A DNA stretch of 64,000 nucleotides from Marinicella marina (GTDB lineage Bacteria > Pseudomonadota > Gammaproteobacteria > Xanthomonadales > Marinicellaceae): NCBI RefSeq assembly GCF_030065545.1, contig NZ_JASJNC010000004.1, forward strand, positions 124,001 through 188,000, in the 5' to 3' direction. Made by a program: the position numbers and the translations under genes. Positions 57,168-64,000 of this stretch are shown here, piece by piece. The notes beneath the pieces are model-generated. The model was given only the letters and a program-made list of their open reading frames with translations. It made no database searches and was not told where the DNA came from. Every line of letters starts with the position of its first letter. The stretch's first letter is position 1.

Positions 57168-58171
57168 CAGTGACTGATCAACTCAACAGACCAGTTAAAG
57201 ATTTACGCATCTCACTGACTGATCGATGTCAGTTTCGATGTACTTATTGTTTGCCTGCTGAACATGTCGATGTGATGCGCCAACAAAGTCAGCCTGAGAA
57301 CCACATGAGTTTTGCAGACATCATTAAGGTCACTGCCGCATTTGCTGAGTTAGGTGTCAGCAAAATACGCCTTACTGGTGGTGAGCCGCTGCTGCGAAAA
57401 GGTGTGGATAGTTTAATCAAATCAATCAAAAAGATTAAAGGCATCGATGAAGTGGCATTGACCACCAATGCAGGACTGCTGGATCCAGTTCTTGATGACC
57501 TGATTGATGCTGGTTTGGATCGAATCACCATCAGCCTGGATGCCATCGAACAAGACCTATTTGAACAAATCACTGGCACCCAATTTGCGGTAGATAAAAT
57601 TTTACAATCAATACATAGGTGCGCAGGCTCAGCACTCAAACAAGTAAAAGTAAATTGTGTGGTACAAAAAAACATCAACGAACACCAGGTGATACCGTTG
57701 TTGAGCCATTTCAGAGGTACTGGAGTGGTGGTGCGTTTCATTGAATTCATGGACGTGGGCAACCTCAACCAATGGCAATCAAATCAAGTGGTAAACTCAG
57801 CTGATTTATTGAACCAGATCACTACAAAGTGGCCGATTAAGCCTAAAGCTGCCAGTCAAATCGGTGAAGTGGCAAATCGCTATGAATTTATTGATGGTCA
57901 AGGAGAATTTGGCATGATTTCATCCATTAGCGAGCCATTCTGTCATGACTGCAATCGTGCCCGACTGAGTCCTAGCGGCGAGGTATTTACTTGTCTTTTC
58001 GCGGCAAGCGGCCATGACATCAAGCCTTTGCTCAATACCCCTGATCAATTACTTGATGCCATCAGTCAAATTTGGCAAGGACGTGCTGACCAATACTCAG
58101 TCCAAAGACAAAACATATTAAAAACCAACAACAAACACAAAAAAATTGAAATGTTTATGATCGGAGGCTGA
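57164..58171 (+). CDS. moaA: GTP 3',8-cyclase
   Basis: Radical SAM enzyme catalysing the first step of molybdopterin synthesis. The SAM-binding cysteines are C22, C26 and C29 (CQFRCTYC), and the second cluster is CHDCNRARLSPSGEVFTC, C-x2-C-x13-C. The C-terminus ends in GG as required for activity. Start ATG 57164 overlaps the kdkA stop; an upstream frame inside kdkA is not used. Length 335 is normal. Confidence 0.95.
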   Translation: MTVTDQLNRPVKDLRISLTDRCQFRCTYCLPAEHVDVMRQQSQPENHMSFADIIKVTAAFAELGVSKIRLTGGEPLLRKGVDSLIKSIKKIKGIDEVALTTNAGLLDPVLDDLIDAGLDRITISLDAIEQDLFEQITGTQFAVDKILQSIHRCAGSALKQVKVNCVVQKNINEHQVIPLLSHFRGTGVVVRFIEFMDVGNLNQWQSNQVVNSADLLNQITTKWPIKPKAASQIGEVANRYEFIDGQGEFGMISSISEPFCHDCNRARLSPSGEVFTCLFAASGHDIKPLLNTPDQLLDAISQIWQGRADQYSVQRQNILKTNNKHKKIEMFMIGG

Positions 58172-58178
58172 AATCAGC

Positions 58179-58658
58179 ATGACAGATGAACTGAGTCACA
58201 TTGATAACAATAACAACCCAACCATGGTTGATGTCAGTGATAAAAAAATCACCATGAGAACTGCCGCTGCACAATCATTGGTCTTATTGCCTGATGCAAT
58301 AAAGGCGGTCATTACTGACAATGAAATTCACAGTAAAAAAGGCCCAGTCTTTCAAACTGCCATCATTGCTGGCGTGATGGCTGCCAAAAAAACCCATGAG
58401 CTCATTCCTTTCTGCCACCCGCTGCCTTTAGAGAGTTGTAAAATAGATATAACTACCACTGAAGATAAGGACCTGCTTATCACCTGCCAATGTAAAGTGA
58501 CGGCCAAAACAGGGATAGAAATGGAAGCTTTAACAGGTGCATCAGTGGCTGCCTTGACCATTTACGACATGTGCAAGGCTCTGAGTCATGACATCACAAT
58601 CACAGCCACTCAATTAATCACCAAAAGTGGTGGTAAATCAGACATCATACGCAGATGA
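58179..58658 (+). CDS. moaC: Cyclic pyranopterin monophosphate synthase
   Basis: Second enzyme of molybdopterin synthesis; converts the MoaA product to cPMP. The 159-residue protein has THELIPFCHPLPLESCKID and MEALTGASVAALTIYDMCKA, the active-site stretches of MoaC, and KSGGKSD near the end. It lies 7 bases after moaA and its stop overlaps moaD by 4 nt. Confidence 0.95.
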   Translation: MTDELSHIDNNNNPTMVDVSDKKITMRTAAAQSLVLLPDAIKAVITDNEIHSKKGPVFQTAIIAGVMAAKKTHELIPFCHPLPLESCKIDITTTEDKDLLITCQCKVTAKTGIEMEALTGASVAALTIYDMCKALSHDITITATQLITKSGGKSDIIRR

Positions 58659-58900
58659 AAATAACCACAGAATTTTACGGCAGACTGAAAGAGCAATTCA
58701 GTCCGGAGCCAATAGAAATTGAGTCAATACCCCACCCTGCGACCATACAAACCGTATTTGATTTATTGTGTGAATTACATCAAGTTAAAATAAACCCAGA
58801 AAGTATAAAACCCATACTCAATGATACCTTTGCTGACTGGGACGATGAAGTGAAACAACATGATATTGTGGGTTTTTTCCCACCTGCAGCTGGAGGTTAA
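58655..58900 (+). CDS. moaD: Molybdopterin synthase sulfur carrier subunit
   Basis: Ubiquitin-like small subunit that carries sulfur as a C-terminal thiocarboxylate. The 81-residue protein ends in PPAAGG, the required Gly-Gly terminus, after a typical VGFFPPAAGG. It overlaps moaC by 4 nt and abuts moaE directly. Confidence 0.93.
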   Translation: MKITTEFYGRLKEQFSPEPIEIESIPHPATIQTVFDLLCELHQVKINPESIKPILNDTFADWDDEVKQHDIVGFFPPAAGG

Positions 58901-59329
58901 ATGTTCAGCATCACCACAAAACAGATTGACCCTGAGGGTTTGAAGCAACAGGTTATGGATCCACGCAGCGGTGGCTTTGTGTGCTTTGAAGGCTGGGTCA
59001 GAAACCACAATTTAGACAACAAAAAAAATAACAAAGCTGTGCTTGAATTGCATTATGAAGCTCATGAAAAACTGGCCACTGAAGTGGGTTTGCAAATCAT
59101 GGCCGAGGCAGCACAAAAATTTACCATCAATCATGCCTGTTGTTCGCATCGCGTGGGCCAACTTAAAATTGGTGATATGGCCATCTGGGTCGGCGTATCA
59201 GCTGATCACCGCCAGGCTGCCTTCGAAGCTTGTGAGTACATCCTCAATCAGACCAAAGCACGTGTTCCAATTTGGAAAAATGAACATTATAAGGATGGGG
59301 AGTCTGGCTGGGTTGAGGCCAATCTATAA
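58901..59329 (+). CDS. moaE: Molybdopterin synthase catalytic subunit
   Basis: Dithiolene-forming large subunit of molybdopterin synthase. The 142-residue protein contains GCxxF-like FEGWVRNHN, LHYEAHEKLA, CCSHRVGQLKIGDMAIWVGV and ARVPIWKNEHY, with lysine residues of the active site in the last motif. It starts immediately after the moaD stop. The operon lacks moaB, so that step must be encoded elsewhere or by mogA. Confidence 0.94.
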   Translation: MFSITTKQIDPEGLKQQVMDPRSGGFVCFEGWVRNHNLDNKKNNKAVLELHYEAHEKLATEVGLQIMAEAAQKFTINHACCSHRVGQLKIGDMAIWVGVSADHRQAAFEACEYILNQTKARVPIWKNEHYKDGESGWVEANL

Positions 59330-59335
59330 GCTAAA

Positions 59336-61165
59336 ATGAAACCTTTTGACCACAAAAAATTTGTTAAAGAATTGCCCAAACTACCAGGTGTTTACCAGAT
59401 GTTTGATGGCAATAATGAAGTCATATATGTGGGCAAAGCCCGGGTATTAAAAAACCGCGTTGGTAGTTACTTTACTGGTCAGGCCAAAGACAACAAAACC
59501 ATGGCCCTGGTCGCTGCCATTAAAGACATGAGTTTTCACATCACCCGTTCTGAGGCTGAAGCGCTGTTGTTAGAAAACCAATTGATAAAAAAACACAATC
59601 CCAGATACAACGTACTGTTAAAAGACGGTAAGAGTTATCCTTATATTTACTGTTCAGTGGGTGTTGATGAGTTTCCACTGTTAGAATTCAGGCGGGGTAA
59701 AAAACAGAACAAGGGACGTTTTTTTGGGCCATTCCCAAGTGCGGCATACGTCCGAAATTCGCTACATTTCTTACAAAAAGTATTCAAAGTTAGGCAGTGT
59801 AACAACAGCACATTTAACAACCGATCAAGACCCTGCTTACAACATCAAATCAATCGTTGTACGGCCCCTTGCGTTGGTTATGTCACTCAAGAAGAATACC
59901 AACAACAACTCAAATACACCTTTGATTTTATCGAAGGTAAATCCAATCAAGTGGTTGATTCATTGATGGCAAGAATGGAACAAGCAGCAGAACAACAAGA
60001 TTACGAACAAGCGGCCAGTTTTCGCGACCAAATCAAAGCCATAAGGATGATTCAATCCAAGCAAACTGTCGAACTGCAGCCTGATGATAATTTTGATATG
60101 GTTGTTGCTGGCCAACAAGGCAACATGTACATCGCGACAGTGGGCACCGTCCGCAACGGTCAATTCATGGGTTATCGCAATCACTTTCCAGCCACGCCCA
60201 AGGGCACGTCTATCAATGAGTTCTTGTATGCTTTCATAGGTTTGTTTTATGACAACCAAATAACTGCTGATGCCATTTTATGTAACACAGAACCCAGCAA
60301 TAAAAGCGAATTGGCAGACATCTTATCGAGCATCAAAGGCAAAAAAGTTTTCATCACAGCAAAACCCAAGGGCAACAAACTTAAATTGCTCAAACAAGCT
60401 GAAGAAAACATGCGAAATGCCCTCATCATCAAGGCCAACAAATACCAAACTTGGCAAAATAAATGGGCATTGTGGCAAAAGGAATTGGGCTTCAAAGACG
60501 AACCGAAAAGAATTGAATGTTTTGATATCAGTCACCAAATGGGTGAACACACACGTGCCTCTTGCGTGGTTTTTGACGACCAAGGCGCCGTTAAAAAAAT
60601 GTACCGACAGTACATCATGGAAAACATCACAGCAGCCGATGATTATGCAGCAATGCGGCAGGTCATTGAAAAACGCTTGGCCTCAATCAAAAAACGAAAA
60701 CTCGGCTTTCCTGATGCTTTTGTCATTGATGGTGGTAAAGGACAAGTCAATCAAGCCATAGCGATACTTGAAGAACATGCGATCACTTCGATAAGGGTCA
60801 TAGGGGTAACTAAAGATGACAACCGCACTGCTGGTGAAGAACGCATATATCTACCTGAGTCGAAGACCTTTATCAAACCAGAAAGCCATGGTTTGTTGTC
60901 ATTGATGATTCAATTCATCCGTGATGAAGCGCATCGTTTTGCCATTAAATCACACCGCAAGGCCTACAAGAAATCTCGCACAACCTCAACCTTAGAGGAC
61001 ATTCCTGGCATCGGTGAAAAACGCCGCAACCAACTTTTGAAACATTTTGGTGGTTTACAAGGTTTGAACAAAGCAAGTTTGGAAGACATCACTAAAGTCG
61101 AAGGCATCAGTGAAACAATGGCCAAAACCATTTATGATTTTTTACATCAAAAAGCAACTCAATAA
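59336..61165 (+). CDS. uvrC: Excinuclease ABC subunit C
   Basis: Dual-incision nuclease of nucleotide-excision repair. The N-terminal GIY-YIG domain begins LPGVYQMFDGNNEVIYVGKARVLKNRV; a UVR domain follows in the RMEQAAEQQDYEQAASFRDQI region (about residue 215); the RNase H-like C-terminal nuclease shows CFDISHQMG and FVIDGGKGQVNQA; two helix-hairpin-helix motifs close the protein (LEDIPGIGEKRRNQLL). Length (609) is normal. It lies 6 bases after moaE; in many gammaproteobacteria uvrC instead follows uvrY. Confidence 0.96.
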   Translation: MKPFDHKKFVKELPKLPGVYQMFDGNNEVIYVGKARVLKNRVGSYFTGQAKDNKTMALVAAIKDMSFHITRSEAEALLLENQLIKKHNPRYNVLLKDGKSYPYIYCSVGVDEFPLLEFRRGKKQNKGRFFGPFPSAAYVRNSLHFLQKVFKVRQCNNSTFNNRSRPCLQHQINRCTAPCVGYVTQEEYQQQLKYTFDFIEGKSNQVVDSLMARMEQAAEQQDYEQAASFRDQIKAIRMIQSKQTVELQPDDNFDMVVAGQQGNMYIATVGTVRNGQFMGYRNHFPATPKGTSINEFLYAFIGLFYDNQITADAILCNTEPSNKSELADILSSIKGKKVFITAKPKGNKLKLLKQAEENMRNALIIKANKYQTWQNKWALWQKELGFKDEPKRIECFDISHQMGEHTRASCVVFDDQGAVKKMYRQYIMENITAADDYAAMRQVIEKRLASIKKRKLGFPDAFVIDGGKGQVNQAIAILEEHAITSIRVIGVTKDDNRTAGEERIYLPESKTFIKPESHGLLSLMIQFIRDEAHRFAIKSHRKAYKKSRTTSTLEDIPGIGEKRRNQLLKHFGGLQGLNKASLEDITKVEGISETMAKTIYDFLHQKATQ

Positions 61166-61259
61166 AGAACCTAACACGACCATATAATGCTCGAAGGAGC
61201 CGCAAACATAAACACCAGCCCAATAAACCAGATGACTTATCAGGCTGACTAAAAAGAAT

Positions 61260-62993
61260 TTATTCGCTACAAGTCATGCCATCAATCGCAGTCAATCGAG
61301 TCAAAGGCATACTACCTGCTGAGTAGTCCACACCCTCGGCAGGTGCCCAACTGAACATCGCGGTGTTACAACCATCGAACTCAATTTGTAAAGTACCCCA
61401 CAAAGTTGAGTTCACATCAGCTGTATTGAATTCTGGTGGAAACAGACCCAGTTCAGAGATGGTGACATCAACGGTAGCTACACTGCCATCATACTCGCCA
61501 GCACCAACCAACCAAATCTGATTACCTAATTGATCAAAAACATACCAAACCAATAAAATTCGATTCCCTGGCAACACCTCTATTGTTAAACCATGGCCAG
61601 ACTGATCTGGGTTGTACCACATGCCTGAGTGTGCCGGCACAACAGAGAAACCAGTATCTGGCTCAATGCCTACCAAATCTACCAATGTTGCTAAGTGCGC
61701 TTTAACCACACCCGCCCCTTGGACTTTGTCCAGATGGATAGGCAAATCAGTGGTTGTATGATAATGCTCATAGTCCATTACAATGGGTATGGTTGATGAA
61801 ATTGAAGGGATTTTCGCCGCAGAGAAACTTTTGAAATCAGTACAGCAAGCATTAGGATTTATATACCAATCAATATCAGTGTATAAATTACCATTGGCGG
61901 CAAGAATTTCTGCGTATTGAACGTATTCAGCCTTGTCTGTTCCGGCATTCATCCAACTGACAGTGTTGGCTCTGGATGCAATCATATCCATGTTTTGCAT
62001 GAATTTCACTTTACCTAAATCACCCGCTTCACCTAATACTGTAACCACATCTGCACTGCCCCACAAGCCACGTTCTTCGGCATTGAAACAAACAAACAAA
62101 ATAGAAGATTCCGTATCGTAATTACTGATGACGTTCGCAATTTCTAATACACCAGCACAACCAGAGGCGTTGTCTTCAGCACCTGGTGACGGCCGGTTCC
62201 AATTAAAATCTTCATTCCTAGAATCTAAGTGCGCACCGACGACATACCAGTCATCTGGTTTAGTTACGCCTTGCTTAAAAGCTAACACATTAAAACCGAT
62301 ATGATTATGTGGATCAATTCTATAAGTGTTTAAACCTAAATCATTGAATCGCCCTTCTAGCCATTCGCCAGCACCTACCATGCCCATTTCAGTTAAGCGA
62401 TCATGCGAGGCCAAAATCTCAAGTTGTGAAAAATAACGGTTTTCATCAACCTGATTCAACATGGCAGCCAAAGTATCCGATTGTTGTGATTTTGTGATGT
62501 TGCGATTATCAAATTGATAACTCAGTACAGTATTTTTTTTAAATGCTCGAAATTCATTGTGGCTGACCAACTTCACTTTATCGCTGAAACCTGCAGCTGC
62601 CACTAATTGGTGACCACCACCTCTGAAGATTGGCTCTACTTTGGCATGTATGTCATGGCTATTTTTGACAGCGTTCTCATGTTTGGTGTCATCCGGGTCA
62701 CTACTTGAACAATGCCCATTGCTTTTGAACATCAGATCTGACAAGTCAACGCTTTTCGTAGTTGCTAGTACCTGTGTATAAGAGGGCATGGTTTCAGTTG
62801 AGTCATTGAAACTAACGATCATTTTATCGCCCATCTCAACCCACCAATCAACTTTGGGGTGTGATTTGATTGCGGTGACTTTTTCAGCACCTATTTTATT
62901 GATTTCAAGCAATGAAATATCGGTGACTTCTGCCCAAATGTTGAAACTCAACGTCAAACAAAAGATAACAACAGCCAGAATTATTTTATGCAT
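61260..62993 (-). CDS. Secreted M28-family zinc peptidase with C-terminal add-on domain
   Basis: A 577-residue exported aminopeptidase-like enzyme. The signal peptide ends near residue 21. Zinc ligands of family M28 are visible in order: VVGAHLDS, PGAEDNASGCAG, FNAEERGLWGS, MDMIA and YEHYHTTTDLP. After about residue 455 a separate beta-rich domain starts at HSGMWYNPDQSGHGLTIEVL, a repeat-type module I recall from secreted proteins of marine gammaproteobacteria. An AAGGA Shine-Dalgarno lies before the ATG. Predicted role is extracellular peptide degradation. Confidence 0.88.
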   Translation of the reverse strand: MHKIILAVVIFCLTLSFNIWAEVTDISLLEINKIGAEKVTAIKSHPKVDWWVEMGDKMIVSFNDSTETMPSYTQVLATTKSVDLSDLMFKSNGHCSSSDPDDTKHENAVKNSHDIHAKVEPIFRGGGHQLVAAAGFSDKVKLVSHNEFRAFKKNTVLSYQFDNRNITKSQQSDTLAAMLNQVDENRYFSQLEILASHDRLTEMGMVGAGEWLEGRFNDLGLNTYRIDPHNHIGFNVLAFKQGVTKPDDWYVVGAHLDSRNEDFNWNRPSPGAEDNASGCAGVLEIANVISNYDTESSILFVCFNAEERGLWGSADVVTVLGEAGDLGKVKFMQNMDMIASRANTVSWMNAGTDKAEYVQYAEILAANGNLYTDIDWYINPNACCTDFKSFSAAKIPSISSTIPIVMDYEHYHTTTDLPIHLDKVQGAGVVKAHLATLVDLVGIEPDTGFSVVPAHSGMWYNPDQSGHGLTIEVLPGNRILLVWYVFDQLGNQIWLVGAGEYDGSVATVDVTISELGLFPPEFNTADVNSTLWGTLQIEFDGCNTAMFSWAPAEGVDYSAGSMPLTRLTAIDGMTCSE

Positions 62994-63179
62994 AATTTTT
63001 CCTTATTAAATGATAAATACAGTTACATTGCTTAACATTTCTGAAATCATTGCGCTGAACTGGTTCCATCTAAACTGCTTAAACTGCAGTCGATTAATTA
63101 AGTCTAGGGCGATTCATTTGAATCCTATCTGAGCACATGGTCAAATAGGTATAAGTAGTTTACCCAGACACTCAATATA

Positions 63180-64000
63180 TTATTGATTCACATCCACCCG
63201 CCGCAGGTAATTCAGCAAATCAATTCGTGTGATTAAGCCCAAAAATTGGTTGTTGTCTTTGACTATAGCCACTTTACCATCATCAAATATTGGCATCAGT
63301 TTTTCCAGTGGTGTGTCGATGCTCAAAAATTCCAGGTTACTGGTCATGGCAGACTCAACCGTATCATCAAAAGCATCGGCATTTTCAAAAACTTTCATCA
63401 ACACATCGGACTCATCGATGATGCCAACAATCACATCGCCGTCCATCACCGGCATTTGCGATACATCGTACAGCTTCATGCGCTGATACACGGTCGCCAA
63501 GTTTTCACTGGGACGCATAACGATGGTGTCGTTGGATTGATACGGTCTGGAAATTAAATCACGCAAATCTCCATGCTGTTCAGTTTGGATATAACCGTTG
63601 TCCATCATCCAATAGTCATTGTACATTTTAGACAAGTATTTGTTGCCGGTGTCACAAACGAAGACCACCACATTCTTGGGCTCTGTGGCTTCCTGACAAT
63701 AATTCAAGGCAGATTGGATCAGGGTACCGGTGGATGAACCTCCCAAAATGCCTTCTTTGCACAGCAGTTCCCTGCCCGCTGCAAAACTCTCAGCATCACT
63801 GATGGCATAAGCTTTGGTTACATGAGAAAAATCACTGATACTGGGCAAAAAGTCTTCTCCAATACCCTCCACTTTCCAGCTACCACTGTCCTCACTGAGG
63901 TTGCCTTCATTGATGTATTCAGCCAATATACTACCAACCGGGTCTGCCAAAATCAGTTCTGTCTCAGGATGGTGCTCCTTCACGTACTGACTTAAGCCCG
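63180..64000 (-). CDS. Cystathionine beta-synthase, C-terminal part (cut by window edge)
   Basis: The frame is open to the right edge, reading GLSQYVKEHHPETELILADP before the internal GTG at 63983, so the gene starts beyond 64000. The visible part holds the C-terminal half of a fold-II PLP enzyme (LADPVGSIL; KEGILGGSSTGTLIQS, the GGSSG-like phosphate loop) followed by two CBS domains (RPSENLATVYQRM to IIDESDVLMKVF, and SNLEFLSIDTPLEKL to FLGLITRIDLLNYL). This agrees with cystathionine beta-synthase, which joins serine and homocysteine. The lysine that binds PLP lies outside the window. Confidence 0.88.
   Translation of the reverse strand, partial: GLSQYVKEHHPETELILADPVGSILAEYINEGNLSEDSGSWKVEGIGEDFLPSISDFSHVTKAYAISDAESFAAGRELLCKEGILGGSSTGTLIQSALNYCQEATEPKNVVVFVCDTGNKYLSKMYNDYWMMDNGYIQTEQHGDLRDLISRPYQSNDTIVMRPSENLATVYQRMKLYDVSQMPVMDGDVIVGIIDESDVLMKVFENADAFDDTVESAMTSNLEFLSIDTPLEKLMPIFDDGKVAIVKDNNQFLGLITRIDLLNYLRRVDVNQ

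Noticed and set aside
57289-57768. 159-codon minus-strand frame inside moaA
   Set aside because: Lies wholly opposite the radical SAM gene and shows no recognisable motif.
60270-60761. 163-codon plus-strand frame inside uvrC
   Set aside because: Out of frame with uvrC, whose own frame is unbroken with all motifs; the alternative reading is noise.

Overview
The window looks like a chromosomal segment of a free-living, probably marine, aerobic gammaproteobacterium. Evidence: RecBCD with the gene order recC-recB-recD, the conserved nudJ-mnmA-hflD block, LapA/LapB, a Kdo kinase, Coq7, an electron-transfer-flavoprotein:ubiquinone oxidoreductase, and the MurNAc-recycling pair AmgK/MurU. By eye the DNA leans AT-rich and is densely packed, with many 4-nt ATGA overlaps. 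A Marinicella-like lineage would fit, but that is an impression and not something I can test here. I see no tRNA, rRNA, CRISPR array, insertion sequence, phage gene or recognisable dedicated defence island.

Layout. 1-2.8 kb (minus): the N-terminal part of a SWIM/SNF2 helicase cut by the window edge, then proC and a VOC-fold protein. 2.9-11.9 kb (minus): recC-recB-recD as one overlapping operon. 12-13.9 kb (minus): a membrane diguanylate cyclase and two small conserved proteins (DUF6165-like, DUF6524-like), divergent from 14-16.3 kb (plus): lytic transglycosylase MltF and a PP2C phosphatase. 16.3-18.7 kb (minus): anmK and an M23 endopeptidase, divergent from tyrS (18.9-20.1). 20.1-23.8 kb: a DUF481 outer-membrane protein (minus), then coq7 overlapping ETF-QO and a cold-shock protein with a long leader (plus). 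23.8-27 kb (minus): a PhyH-type dioxygenase overlapping a GntP permease, and a peroxiredoxin fused to DUF4920. 27-28 kb (plus): purine phosphoribosyltransferase and cytidine deaminase. 28-33.9 kb (minus): an envelope polysaccharide block in transcription order acyltransferase, lapA, lapB, WbpL-like transferase, WbpM-like dehydratase, galU.

34.2-40.1 kb (plus): small exported protein, amgK, murU, NhaC antiporter, nudJ, mnmA, hflD. 40.1-42.9 kb (minus): a Sel1-like exported protein and a large secreted alpha/beta hydrolase. 43.3-50.1 kb (plus): acnB (of a type I associate with Bacteroidota), acnA and a DUF1207 protein. 50.1-54.4 kb (minus): a Cache-GGDEF cyclase abutting recQ. 54.5-55.3 kb (plus): a small membrane protein and a Slp lipoprotein. 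55.4-59.3 kb: heptosyltransferase-like GT9 (minus) divergent from kdkA-moaA-moaC-moaD-moaE-uvrC (plus, to 61.2 kb). 61.3-64 kb (minus): a secreted M28 peptidase and the C-terminal part of a cystathionine beta-synthase cut by the right edge.

How it works together. Two themes recur. One is cell-wall turnover and recycling: MltF and the M23 enzyme cut peptidoglycan, AnmK phosphorylates the released anhydroMurNAc, and AmgK plus MurU return MurNAc to UDP-MurNAc. The other is surface polysaccharide and LPS (GalU, WbpM/WbpL-like, LapA/B, GT9, KdkA). Around these lie DNA repair (RecBCD, RecQ, UvrC, SNF2), TCA-cycle aconitases, molybdopterin synthesis and secreted degradative enzymes. Most of the window is ordinary core genome. 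The items most worth a second look are the acnB type, the dioxygenase/GntP pair, the peroxiredoxin-DUF4920 fusion, the secreted hydrolase, and the small exported protein ahead of amgK.
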